Shown: positions 27,433 to 37,174 of the stretch, one piece after another
Position numbering within the stretch: the first letter of the stretch is position 1
Layout of the letters: every line of letters begins with the position of its first letter
Assembly: GCA_003211695.1 (NCBI GenBank)
Contig: QCSA01000001.1
Location: forward strand, 99,116 to 163,115
Direction of reading: 5' to 3'
Origin: Pelagibacteraceae bacterium AG-464-P07
Lineage (GTDB): Bacteria; Pseudomonadota; Alphaproteobacteria; Pelagibacterales; Pelagibacteraceae
Length of the DNA stretch: 64,000 nucleotides
Notes under the pieces: model-generated
What the model was told of the DNA's origin: nothing
Database searches by the model: none
The model's input: only the letters and a program-made list of their open reading frames with translations
Position numbers and translations under genes: made by a program

Positions 27433-29865
27433 ATGAAATCAAAAGCCAAAGTTGTTGTCATCGGAGGAGGAGCTGTTGGAGTTAGCATGCTCTATCACTT
27501 AGCGAAAAAAGGATGGTCAGAGGTTGTTTTAGTTGAAAGGAAAGAATTAACATCAGGGTCAACTTGGCACGCAGCGGGATTATTGCCACTTTTCAATATG
27601 AGTTATTCTGTGGGTCAACTACACAAATATGCAGTTGATTTATATAAAACTTTAGAAAAAGAGACCGGAAAAAACGTTGGTTTTAGTGTCGTTTCAAATA
27701 TTCGTTTAGCGCAGACCCAGGAACGCATGGATGAATATCATCAGTACGCCGGTGTTGCAAAAACAATTGGAGTAAATGTAAAATTTTTAAAACCTGAGGA
27801 AGTAAAAAAGATTTGGCCGTTATGTAATATTGAAGGTTTAGTCGGAGCTATTCAGCATCCGGAAGACGGATATATTCAACCTGCCGATGTTACACAAGCG
27901 CTGGCAACAGGCGCGAGAAATCGTGGTGCAGAAATTTATCGTAACACTACCGTTACAGAAATCAAACAGACAAAAGATGGCTGGGTTGTTATTACAGATC
28001 AAGGTGAAATTTCTTGTGAGCATGTAGTTTCATGTAGCGGAAATTTTGCCCGCCAAACTGGCCATATGGTAGGATTAGAAATTCCAGTTATTCCTGTTCA
28101 ACATCAATATATTGTTACCGAACCTCACCCAGAAATTCAAAAAAGAAAAAAAGAAGGTAAACCAGAAATGGGTGTACTTCGAGATAGCGACTATTCTTGG
28201 TATATGAGAGAAGAGGCTGGAGGATTAATTTTGGGACCTTACGAACCTGGAGCACCTTGTTGTTATGTTGATGGTCCATCAAAAGAAAGTGAATACGAAT
28301 TATTTCAAGAAGACCTAGACCGAATAGCTCCTCATATTGAATCAGCAATTAAAAGAGTACCTGCTTTTGGAGAAGTGGGTGTTAAGAAAGTTTACAATGG
28401 AGCTATTTGTTATACTCCGGATGGAAATCCAATAGTTGGACCTGCATGGGGACTAAAAAATTTTTGGATCAATGAAGGACATAGTTTTGGAATAACAGCA
28501 GCTGGTGGTGCCGGCTGGCAACTTGCAGAATGGATTATTGAAGGGGAACCTACTGTTGATATGTTAGGTGTCGAACCTAGGAGATACGGTTCCTATGCAA
28601 CAAAATCCTATTTAATTGAGAAAAATGAAGAAGCTTATAGAAATGTTTTTATTATTCATTATCCAGATGAAGAACGAGAAGCAGGCAGACCTTTAAGACA
28701 AGCACCCTGTTATGATCGCTTGAAAAAATTAGGTGCAGTTTTTGGTCAAAAATTTGGCTGGGAACGAGCAAACTTTTTTGCAACCGATGGAGCTAAACAA
28801 GAAGATGACTGGTCTTTTAGAAGATCAAATTGGTTTAAGTCTGTTGAAAAAGAATGCAAAAATGTAAAAGAAAATGTTGGTCTATTAGATATGACAGCTT
28901 TTGCGAAATGCAGAATTAAAGGACCTAAGGCAGAAGAATTTTTGGATAAATTAGTAGCTAATAAGCTTCCAAAAAAAATAGGAAGAATTAATCTTTGTCA
29001 CGCCTTAAATACAAAAGGAGGAGTCCATTCTGAATTTACAATTATGAAAGAATCAGAAAATAGTTTTTATTTAGTATCTGCTGGAGCATTTCAAAGACTG
29101 GATCATGATTGGATTTACAAATGGATGCCAAAAGACGGATCAGTTCAGTTTGAAAATTTAACAAATAGTATCGGCGTGTTGGTTGTTTCTGGACCGAAAG
29201 CTAGACAGTTAATGCAAAAGGTTTCAAAGACTGACTTTTCTAGTGAAAAATTTAAGTGGCTAAGTGCTCAAAACATCAATATTGGCCTAGCTCCATGCAA
29301 TGCAATGAGAGTAAATTTTGTTGGAGAACTAGGTTGGGAATTACATCATCCAATTGAATATCAAAATCATATTTTTGATAAGTTAATAGAGTTTGGAAAA
29401 AGTTTAAATTTGAAACCATATGGCATTAGGGCAATGAACAGTTTAAGAGTTGAAAAATCTTATAAACTGGTTGGCACTGAACTCTCTATAGAATATTCAC
29501 CTTATGAGTCTGGACTTGATAGGTTTGTTCATCCAAATAAGGGAGATTTTATTGGTCTTGCGTCATTAAACCGTTGGAGAGAAAAAGGTTTTTCCAATAA
29601 ATTAGTTACCATGGAAGTTCATGGCGTAACTAATGCAGACGTTTTAGGCAACAATCCAATATATAGTAATGATTCTGTTGTGGGTAGAGCAACGGGAGGA
29701 GATTTTGGTTTTCGTTTAAACAAATCTATAGCTTTAGGAATGGTTAAACCTGATCTTGCAAATGTTGGGCAAAATTTAAAAATTGATATTTTAGGAAAAA
29801 TGCACAAAGTTTCAATTATTGAAGACAGTCCCTACGATCCAGAAAATAAATTGTTAAGAGCCTGA
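27433..29865 (+). CDS. Dimethylglycine/sarcosine dehydrogenase-like FAD oxidoreductase with C-terminal GcvT domains
   Basis: N-terminal KVVVIGGGAVGVSMLYHLAKKGW, STWHAAGLL; C-terminal GcvT-like FVGELGWELHHP. Internal Met preferred over ORF start at 27406. Confidence 0.87.
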   Translation: MKSKAKVVVIGGGAVGVSMLYHLAKKGWSEVVLVERKELTSGSTWHAAGLLPLFNMSYSVGQLHKYAVDLYKTLEKETGKNVGFSVVSNIRLAQTQERMDEYHQYAGVAKTIGVNVKFLKPEEVKKIWPLCNIEGLVGAIQHPEDGYIQPADVTQALATGARNRGAEIYRNTTVTEIKQTKDGWVVITDQGEISCEHVVSCSGNFARQTGHMVGLEIPVIPVQHQYIVTEPHPEIQKRKKEGKPEMGVLRDSDYSWYMREEAGGLILGPYEPGAPCCYVDGPSKESEYELFQEDLDRIAPHIESAIKRVPAFGEVGVKKVYNGAICYTPDGNPIVGPAWGLKNFWINEGHSFGITAAGGAGWQLAEWIIEGEPTVDMLGVEPRRYGSYATKSYLIEKNEEAYRNVFIIHYPDEEREAGRPLRQAPCYDRLKKLGAVFGQKFGWERANFFATDGAKQEDDWSFRRSNWFKSVEKECKNVKENVGLLDMTAFAKCRIKGPKAEEFLDKLVANKLPKKIGRINLCHALNTKGGVHSEFTIMKESENSFYLVSAGAFQRLDHDWIYKWMPKDGSVQFENLTNSIGVLVVSGPKARQLMQKVSKTDFSSEKFKWLSAQNINIGLAPCNAMRVNFVGELGWELHHPIEYQNHIFDKLIEFGKSLNLKPYGIRAMNSLRVEKSYKLVGTELSIEYSPYESGLDRFVHPNKGDFIGLASLNRWREKGFSNKLVTMEVHGVTNADVLGNNPIYSNDSVVGRATGGDFGFRLNKSIALGMVKPDLANVGQNLKIDILGKMHKVSIIEDSPYDPENKLLRA

Positions 29866-30615
29866 ATGAAAATATTGGTCGCTGTTAAAAGGGTTATTGA
29901 TTATAACGTTCAAGTTAGAGTGAAAGAGGATGGAACAGGCGTACATACTGAAAATGTCAAAATGGCAACAAATCCTCCTGACGATAATGCGGTTGAAGAA
30001 GCAGTAAAAATTAAAGAATCTGGAAAAGCAAAGGAAGTCATTGCTGTTACAATTGGAGAGGAAAAAACTCAAGAAACAGTAAGAAAAGCTTTAGCCGTGG
30101 GTGCTGACAGAGGCATTCATATCAAATCAGACAGTTATTTAGAACCCCTAGGTGTAGCTAAAATTTTAAAAAAAATTGTTGAAAAAGAAAAACCAGATCT
30201 AGTTTTTATGGGCAAACAAGCCATAGATGATGATTGTAACCAAACTGGTCAAATGTTGGCAGCCATGTTGGGTTGGGCACAAGGCACATTTATTTCAAAA
30301 ATTGAATTAAAAGATAAAGTTATAGAGGTAATCCGAGAAGTAGATGAAGGTTTAGAAACCGTAGAGATGAATTTGCCAGCCGTTGTTACCTGTGATTTAA
30401 GACTAAATGAACCACGCTATGCATCATTGCCAAATATTATGAAAGCAAAGAAAAAACCACTAGAACAATTAATAGCCAAAGATCTTGGAGTGGATATATC
30501 AAATAGAATTGAGCAGTTAAAAGTTGAAGAACCACCAAAGAGAAAAGGTGGTATTAAAGTTTCTAGCGTAGCAGAGTTGGTAAGCAAGCTTAAAAATGAG
30601 GCTAAAGTAATATAG
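29866..30615 (+). CDS. etfB: Electron transfer flavoprotein beta subunit
   Basis: [60 protein letters not shown]. Confidence 0.95.
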   Translation: MKILVAVKRVIDYNVQVRVKEDGTGVHTENVKMATNPPDDNAVEEAVKIKESGKAKEVIAVTIGEEKTQETVRKALAVGADRGIHIKSDSYLEPLGVAKILKKIVEKEKPDLVFMGKQAIDDDCNQTGQMLAAMLGWAQGTFISKIELKDKVIEVIREVDEGLETVEMNLPAVVTCDLRLNEPRYASLPNIMKAKKKPLEQLIAKDLGVDISNRIEQLKVEEPPKRKGGIKVSSVAELVSKLKNEAKVI

Positions 30616-31568
30616 TGTCCGTTTTAGTAATTGCAGAGCACGATAATTCAAACTTAAAAGTGTTTACGTTAAATGCAATTAGTGCCGCATCACAAATAGA
30701 TGCGGATATTCATGTTTTGGTTGCTGGAAATAAATGTGAAAATGCAGCAAAAGAAGTAGCAGCAGTTCCTATTGTAAAAAAAGTTTTGCATTCAGATTCT
30801 TTAAACTATGAAAATTATTTGGCTGAAAATTTAACTCCACTGATTGTTAAATTGGCAGAAAGTTATACTCATATAATTAGCTCAGCCAATACATTTGGAA
30901 AAAATTTTATGCCACGAGTTGCAGCTTTGTTAGATACTTCTCAGATAAGTGATATTATTAAAATTAATAGCGCGGATACTTTTATTCGTCCAATTTATGC
31001 TGGAAATGCTTTTGCGACTGTAAAAAGTAATGATAAAAAAAAATGCGTGACAATAAGACCTACATCTTTTGATCCAGCACCGAACTCTGGAGGATCATCT
31101 TCAATCGAAAAAATTGAACCGATAGACATACCCAATGTTTCAAAATTTATTAAAAGGGAAGAGGCTAAAACAGAAAGGCCTGAACTTGGTACAGCTCGTG
31201 TAGTAATTTCAGGGGGAAGAGGTCTACAAAGTGGAGAAAACTTTAAATTAATAAATGCCATTGCTGATAAATTAAATGCTGCAGTAGGAGCATCACGTGC
31301 TGCAGTAGATGCTGGATACATCAGTAATGATCATCAAGTTGGACAGACAGGAAAAGTGGTTGTTCCAGAATTATATATTGCAGTGGGTATATCAGGAGCA
31401 ATTCAACATTTGGCCGGAATGAAAGAAAGTAAAGTGATTGTAGCAATTAATAAAGATGGTGAGGCTCCTATTTTTAGTATTGCAGACTATGGTCTCGAAG
31501 CTGATTTATTTGAAGCGCTGCCACAATTTTTAGAAGAGTTGAACAAACTCAATACTATTCAAAAATAA
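30615..31568 (+). CDS. etfA: Electron transfer flavoprotein alpha subunit
   Basis: VVISGGRGLQSGENF, VGASRAAVDAGYISNDHQVGQTGKVV, AVGISGAIQHLAGM. Confidence 0.95.
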   Translation: MSVLVIAEHDNSNLKVFTLNAISAASQIDADIHVLVAGNKCENAAKEVAAVPIVKKVLHSDSLNYENYLAENLTPLIVKLAESYTHIISSANTFGKNFMPRVAALLDTSQISDIIKINSADTFIRPIYAGNAFATVKSNDKKKCVTIRPTSFDPAPNSGGSSSIEKIEPIDIPNVSKFIKREEAKTERPELGTARVVISGGRGLQSGENFKLINAIADKLNAAVGASRAAVDAGYISNDHQVGQTGKVVVPELYIAVGISGAIQHLAGMKESKVIVAINKDGEAPIFSIADYGLEADLFEALPQFLEELNKLNTIQK

Positions 31569-31589
31569 GAGGTCTGATATAGTTCTTTC

Positions 31590-33215
31590 ATGGCCAGAGA
31601 AGCAATGGAATACGATGTTGTTATCGTTGGAGCTGGACCTTCAGGTTTGGCAACAGCAATTAAATTAAAACAATTAGACTCAAATTTAAATGTTTGCATT
31701 TTAGAAAAGGGAGCAGAGGTTGGAGCACATATTTTAAGTGGAAACGTTTTTGAAACAAAAGCGCTCGATGAACTATTACCTAAATGGAGAGAAGAAGGGG
31801 CACCAGTAAAAACAAAAGTTTCTAAAGAAAAATTTTTGTTTCTTAGCAAAAATAAATCATTAAGCTGGCCAACCTGGCTATTACCTTCAGTTCAAAAAAA
31901 TCATAACAATTATATTATTAGCCTCGCAAACCTATGTAGATGGCTGGCTGAACAAGCAGAAAAATTAGGTGTAGACATATTTCCGGGTTTTCCCGCAAGT
32001 GAAATTTTATACAAAGAAGATGGTTCTGTTAAAGGGGTTGTAACTTTAGATATGGGTTTAGATAAAGATGGAAATAAAAAAGACACTTACGAGCAAGGAA
32101 TGGAATTGCATGCAAAAGTTACGGTTTTTGCAGAAGGTTGTAGAGGTCATCTAGGAAAACTTTTAATTAACAAATACCAGCTTGACCAAGGAAAGGATCC
32201 TCAGCAATATGGAATTGGTTTTAAAGAAATTTGGGAGGTGAGCGAAAACCAACACCAAGAAGGCTTAGTAATGCATACAGCTGGATGGCCGCTTGATAAT
32301 AAAACTTATGGAGGAAGTTTTGTTTATCATGCTGAAAAAAAACAGATTTATATTGGCTATGTAATTGGTCTTGATTATCAAAATCCTCATCTATCACCTT
32401 TTGACGAATTTCAAAGATTTAAAACACATCCAGCAATCAGAAAAATGTTGGAAGGAGGAAAAAGAATTTCCTATGGTGCCAGAGCTTTAATTGAAGGAGG
32501 TATTCAAAGTTTACCCAAAATGTCCATGCCCGGCGCATTATTAATTGGTTGTAACGCGGGTACTTTAAACATGCCAAAGATAAAAGGTTCCCATACCGCT
32601 ATGAAAAGTGGAATAATAGCTGCCGAAAGCACAGCGGAGCATATAAAAAATAATTCTGATTTATCCATTTACGAAACAAAATTTAAAAAAAGTTGGGCTT
32701 TTAAAGAACTTCATGCTGCAAGAAATGTAAAACCAAGTTTTGGTTGGGGATTATTTTTAGCTATTCTGTTTACAGGACTGGATCAAATTTTGTTTAGAGG
32801 TAAGCTTCCCTTTACCTTAAGACATAAACATTCAGATCACGAAACCCTAAAACCTGCAAACCAAATGCCAAAAATTAATTATCCAAATCCTGATAGAAAA
32901 ATTACTTTTGATAAAACCAGCTCAGTTTATTTGACAGGTACCACCCATACTGAAAATCAGCCTGTTCACCTAAAACTAAAAGACCAAGAATTGCCAATTA
33001 AGTATACACTTGATAAATTTGATGAACCTGCCCAAAGATATTGTCCGGTTGGAGTCTATGAGGTTCAAAGAGATCAACAAAATTCAAATCCAAAGTTTGT
33101 AATTAATTCTCAAAATTGCATTCACTGCAAAACATGTGATATTAAAGAACCTTCACAAAATATTACCTGGGTTACTCCCGAAGGAAGCGGAGGCCCTCGC
33201 TACGGTAATATGTAA
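31590..33215 (+). CDS. Electron transfer flavoprotein-ubiquinone oxidoreductase
   Basis: FAD motif VVIVGAGPSGLATAIKL; C-terminal Fe-S NCIHCKTCDIKEPSQNITWVTPEGSGGPRY. Confidence 0.95.
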   Translation: MAREAMEYDVVIVGAGPSGLATAIKLKQLDSNLNVCILEKGAEVGAHILSGNVFETKALDELLPKWREEGAPVKTKVSKEKFLFLSKNKSLSWPTWLLPSVQKNHNNYIISLANLCRWLAEQAEKLGVDIFPGFPASEILYKEDGSVKGVVTLDMGLDKDGNKKDTYEQGMELHAKVTVFAEGCRGHLGKLLINKYQLDQGKDPQQYGIGFKEIWEVSENQHQEGLVMHTAGWPLDNKTYGGSFVYHAEKKQIYIGYVIGLDYQNPHLSPFDEFQRFKTHPAIRKMLEGGKRISYGARALIEGGIQSLPKMSMPGALLIGCNAGTLNMPKIKGSHTAMKSGIIAAESTAEHIKNNSDLSIYETKFKKSWAFKELHAARNVKPSFGWGLFLAILFTGLDQILFRGKLPFTLRHKHSDHETLKPANQMPKINYPNPDRKITFDKTSSVYLTGTTHTENQPVHLKLKDQELPIKYTLDKFDEPAQRYCPVGVYEVQRDQQNSNPKFVINSQNCIHCKTCDIKEPSQNITWVTPEGSGGPRYGNM

Positions 33216-33216
33216 T

Positions 33217-33597
33217 TTAAGATAAATCGATTGCGTGTTTTTTCAATTTTTCAATTGGAATTAACCGTAAAGTTTTTTCGTTAGTTTTTTTTAAAAAAAT
33301 GGGACACGCGGTATCCTCTTCAATTGACCTTGCATACCAAGAGGCACATACACACCAACTATCACCTTCTTTTAGACCCGGAAAACCAAATTCAGGGTGC
33401 GGTGTAATTAAATCATTACCAACCACTTTACCCCATTCTAAAAATTTTGTCGTTACTTTCACGCAAACAGTATGTAATCCACTATCAGTATTGTCGGTGT
33501 TACAACAACCATCTCTGAAATAACCTGTTAAAGGATTGTTTGAACATTCCTCAAGTTTTTCACCCAATACATTTTTTTGAAATTCTTCCTCCGGCAT
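33217..33597 (-). CDS. DUF2237-family protein
   Basis: NPLTGYFRDGCCNT, HTVCVKVTTKFLEW, GLKEGDSWCVCASWY. Confidence 0.8.
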   Translation of the reverse strand: MPEEEFQKNVLGEKLEECSNNPLTGYFRDGCCNTDNTDSGLHTVCVKVTTKFLEWGKVVGNDLITPHPEFGFPGLKEGDSWCVCASWYARSIEEDTACPIFLKKTNEKTLRLIPIEKLKKHAIDLS

Positions 33598-34064
33598 TAA
33601 ATTTTTGTAGGATTTGGTTCGTCTTTATATATTTTTTTTGGATCAAAAATTTTCTTTTTTTCTTTAAAATTCATTTCTATTTTTTGTGAATCATTTATTT
33701 TACCTAATGGGATGTTACGGTAAAAACAAGAGAGATATCCTACGTGGCAACTACTACCATCTCCAATATCAACGGTGACCCAAACAGCATCTTGATCATC
33801 ATCAATTCTCATTTCGATTACTTTCTGCCTAAATCCACTAATTTCTCCTTTATGCCAAATTTTATTTTTTGATCTACTCCAATAATGTACTTCTTTTGTT
33901 TCGATTGTTTTTTTTAAAGCTTCATCATTCATATATCCATGCATCAAAATTTCTTTAGTTTTTACATCCATGGTGATAACAGGAATTAGGCCTTTTTCAT
34001 TGAATTTGGGAGACAAATATTTACCTTCCTCCACCTCTGTTACATTTTCTCTTTTTTTAAACAT
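33597..34064 (-). CDS. hisI: Phosphoribosyl-AMP cyclohydrolase
   Basis: VHYWSRSKNKIWHKGEISG, DDQDAVWVTVDIGDGSSCHVGYLSCFYR. Confidence 0.93.
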   Translation of the reverse strand: MFKKRENVTEVEEGKYLSPKFNEKGLIPVITMDVKTKEILMHGYMNDEALKKTIETKEVHYWSRSKNKIWHKGEISGFRQKVIEMRIDDDQDAVWVTVDIGDGSSCHVGYLSCFYRNIPLGKINDSQKIEMNFKEKKKIFDPKKIYKDEPNPTKI

Positions 34065-34148
34065 AATTTTTTTAGATATTTATATAATAATGTATGGAAT
34101 TATCATTTTACAATACCTAAATAAAATATATAAATCTCAATACAAATT

Positions 34149-34760
34149 ATGAAATTAGTAAGAAATATTGAAGAAAGCAAAAACAAATTAAACAAGGTTT
34201 CTGATAAGGAAGCTGAACAAGCCTTTAGGACTATAATTGAATGGATAGGTGAAGATCCGAATAGGGAAGGTTTAAAAGGAACGCCTAAGAGGCTTATTAA
34301 AGCTTTCAAAGAATATTTTCAAGGTTACTCTCAAGACGCTAAAAGTTTTTTAAGTAAAACATTTAGTCAAGTAGAAGGATATGACGATATGGTAGTAGAA
34401 AAAAATATTACAGTTGAGAGTCATTGTGAACACCACATGGCGCCTATAATAGGAGTTGCTCATATAGCTTATATTCCAACAAAAAATATTGTAGGACTTA
34501 GTAAGTTAGCAAGAGTAGTTGAAGCTTTTTCTAAACGCCTACAAACGCAGGAAAAATTAACAATACAAATTGCTAAAACCCTAATGGATACACTGGAAGC
34601 CAGAGGAGTTGCTGTTACGATCGATGCTGCTCATCAATGTATGACTATGAGAGGAGTTAAAAAAGCTAAAGCTTCGACGGTTACCAACCATTATTTAGGT
34701 CTGTTAAAAGAAGACTTAAGTTATCAAAATCGTTACTTGAGATTCATAAGCAACAAATAA
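34149..34760 (+). CDS. folE: GTP cyclohydrolase I
   Basis: EDPNREGLKGTPKRLIKAF, VESHCEHHMAPIIGVAHIAYIP, GLSKLARVVEAFSKRLQTQEKLT. Confidence 0.95.
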   Translation: MKLVRNIEESKNKLNKVSDKEAEQAFRTIIEWIGEDPNREGLKGTPKRLIKAFKEYFQGYSQDAKSFLSKTFSQVEGYDDMVVEKNITVESHCEHHMAPIIGVAHIAYIPTKNIVGLSKLARVVEAFSKRLQTQEKLTIQIAKTLMDTLEARGVAVTIDAAHQCMTMRGVKKAKASTVTNHYLGLLKEDLSYQNRYLRFISNK

Positions 34761-34798
34761 TTTGATCTAATACTTCAAAATAGTTATTTTGAATTACA

Positions 34799-35800
34799 AT
34801 GGATGATCAATTCAAAGCTATAGTAATTAATCAGACTGAAAATAATTTTACTCGAGAATTAAAAATTTTAGATAAAAGTTTTCTTAAAGGCGGAGATGTA
34901 TTAGTTAATATTGAATATTCAAGTTTAAATTACAAAGATGCACTAATTTTAAAAAATGGAGGAAAACTTGTTAAAGAATATCCTCACATACCAGGGATCG
35001 ATTTTTCTGGAAAAATAATAGAAAGCAGCAACCCAAAATATATAGTTGGAGAGGATGTCATTATAACAGGATCGCGGGTAGGGGAGTTATATCATGGGGG
35101 TTACGCTCAACTTGCAAGAGTAAAGGGAGAATTTTTAGTAAAAAAGCCAAAAATACTTTCCAATAAAAATGCTATGGTATTAGGAACAGCTGGATTTACA
35201 GCAATGCTCTGTTCTTTTGCAATAAAGGCAAGAGAAGAGTTGTTGTTAGGAGAAAAAGTAAACGATGTACTGGTGACAGGTGCAACAGGAGGAGTAGGTT
35301 CTATTGCTGTAATGATCTTATCAAAGTTTGGATATAAGGTTACCGCACTTACCGGAAAAAAAGATAAAAAAGAATTTTTAAAAGAATTAGGAGCATCAAA
35401 TATATTAGAGAGAAAAGAGCTAGAAGGAGAACATCGGAATTTAGATAAAGGTTTATGGGATGGGGTAGTCGATACAGTTGGTGGAAAAATATTAGCAAAT
35501 GCCATTTCACAAACTAAACCTGCTGGAATTATTGCTGCATGCGGTTTAGCGGCTAGCCACAAGTTAGAAACAACTGTTATGCCCTTTATAATTAGGGGAG
35601 TTAAACTTTGGGGTATTGATTGTGTTATGTGTAGTAAAAAGAGGAGAGAATTTATATGGAATGAAGCAGCAAACTTGATTAATTTTAAAATTCTTGAAAA
35701 ATATATAAAAGTTGTCGGTTTGGCAGAACTGATAAATATTTTTCCTGGTATTCTTCAAGGGAAAATTGCTGGGAGAGTTTTAGTAGACGTAAATAAATAA
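34799..35800 (+). CDS. MDR-family quinone oxidoreductase, acrylyl-CoA reductase (AcuI/YhdH)-like
   Basis: SSLNYKDALILKNGGKLVKEYPHIPGIDFSGKI, VTGATGGVGSIAV, WGIDCVMCSKKRR. Confidence 0.85.
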   Translation: MDDQFKAIVINQTENNFTRELKILDKSFLKGGDVLVNIEYSSLNYKDALILKNGGKLVKEYPHIPGIDFSGKIIESSNPKYIVGEDVIITGSRVGELYHGGYAQLARVKGEFLVKKPKILSNKNAMVLGTAGFTAMLCSFAIKAREELLLGEKVNDVLVTGATGGVGSIAVMILSKFGYKVTALTGKKDKKEFLKELGASNILERKELEGEHRNLDKGLWDGVVDTVGGKILANAISQTKPAGIIAACGLAASHKLETTVMPFIIRGVKLWGIDCVMCSKKRREFIWNEAANLINFKILEKYIKVVGLAELINIFPGILQGKIAGRVLVDVNK

Positions 35801-35801
35801 T

Positions 35802-36692
35802 ATGGACTGGGACAAGCTTAAAATTTTTCATGCAGTGGCTGAGGCAGGCAGTTTTACCAAAGCAACAATAAATTTAAATTTAAGTCAGTCTGCAATTAGT
35901 AGACAGATTCAATCTTTGGAACGCAATTTAAAAGTACAACTTTTTGAAAGACATGCAAGAGGATTAGCATTAACTGAAAATGGAGGATATTTATTCAAAA
36001 CTGCGCACGAAGTAATTTCTAAACTTAAGGAGGTAGAAACTACTTTGGGAGACCAAAAAGATAAACCTAGAGGAAAATTAACAGTAACGACTGTTGTAAG
36101 TTTTGGTACAACTTGGCTAACACCAAGAATACAAGAGTTCATGCAATTAAATCCTGAAATGGAAATTGAACTTATTTTTGATGATAAAGAATTGGATTTA
36201 AGTATTAGGCAGGCCGATGTAGGAATTTGGATGCGGAGACCTAAACAATTAAATTATATTCAAAAAAAATTAATAGATATTAATTATCACATTTATGGAT
36301 CTACAAAATATCTAGAAAAAAATGGATATCCAAAATCAATCAACGATCTAAATAAACATAAATTTATTTCTTATGGGAAGGGCACACCTTCGCCAGTATT
36401 TAACCCCGATTGGGTATTAAGATTGGGATTGAAAGATCAAAAAAAAAGAAAACCAATTATGAAAGTGAATAGTGTTTATGGGTTACTACTAGCTGTTCAG
36501 AGCGGTGTTGGATTGGCTGCCCTTCCCGATTATATAACTGTATCTGTTCCAAATATTGTTAAAGTTTTACCTCAAATTGAAGGGCCAAGAACAGAAGCTC
36601 ATTTTGTTTATCCGCAGTCACTCAAAAATGTTGTTAGAGTGCAAGCATTTAGAAATTTTTTGTATAGTAAAATTAGTGAATGGAAGTTTTAA
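35802..36692 (+). CDS. LysR-family transcriptional regulator
   Basis: HTH FHAVAEAGSFTKATINLNLSQSAISRQIQSLERNLKVQLFERHARGLALTENG; 2 bp after the AcuI-like gene. Confidence 0.93.
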   Translation: MDWDKLKIFHAVAEAGSFTKATINLNLSQSAISRQIQSLERNLKVQLFERHARGLALTENGGYLFKTAHEVISKLKEVETTLGDQKDKPRGKLTVTTVVSFGTTWLTPRIQEFMQLNPEMEIELIFDDKELDLSIRQADVGIWMRRPKQLNYIQKKLIDINYHIYGSTKYLEKNGYPKSINDLNKHKFISYGKGTPSPVFNPDWVLRLGLKDQKKRKPIMKVNSVYGLLLAVQSGVGLAALPDYITVSVPNIVKVLPQIEGPRTEAHFVYPQSLKNVVRVQAFRNFLYSKISEWKF

Positions 36693-37010
36693 TTATTTTT
36701 TTATTTCGGTTTTAATTTTTAAAATTGAACCTTCCTCTATTGATAATGTTTTCTGCTTAATTGATCCTTCCACATCGGCTGTCTTTCTTATGTGAACTCT
36801 ATCCGAATTGATGTCACCTTTTAATTTACCACCAATAAATACGTTTTTTGATGTGATGTTCCCTTTAATATTTGAACTTTCAAAGGTTTCAACAAATTCT
36901 GCATTAATATTTCCGTCAATTTCTCCGTCAATGGTAATGCTTTCTTTTTCAGTAACATTGCCCTTTATTTTTGTATCTGAAACGAGCACTGATTTAGTTT
37001 TATTAACCAT
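36693..37010 (-). CDS. Bactofilin-family polymer-forming protein
   Basis: GNVTEKESITIDGEIDGNINAEFVETFESSNIKGNITSKNVFIGGKLKGDI right-handed beta-helix repeats. Confidence 0.85.
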   Translation of the reverse strand: MVNKTKSVLVSDTKIKGNVTEKESITIDGEIDGNINAEFVETFESSNIKGNITSKNVFIGGKLKGDINSDRVHIRKTADVEGSIKQKTLSIEEGSILKIKTEIKK

Positions 37011-37096
37011 AATTAACCGTTATTAATTGGCACAACTATAAAGTTGAATTCTAACAAATAATATACAAGATATAGTTGAAATTGCTACATTTTGTT

Positions 37097-37135
37097 AATG
37101 ATAATCATTCTCATTGATAATGATTATCATTTGCA
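37097..37135. promoter_or_regulatory. Tandem/overlapping Fur-box-like sites
   Basis: aatgataatcattctcattgataatgattatcatttgc; TGATAATGATTATCA is a near-ideal Fur core; about 40 bp upstream of an Fe(III)-binding-protein gene. Confidence 0.85.
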
Positions 37136-37174
37136 TTATAGATAAATTCAATTTTAAACACACATAGGAGTTTT

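Noticed and set aside
34772-34791. Palindrome ttcaaaata-gt-tattttgaa after folE as a terminator
   Set aside because: AT-only short stem without T-tract; not distinguishable from background in this AT-rich sequence.
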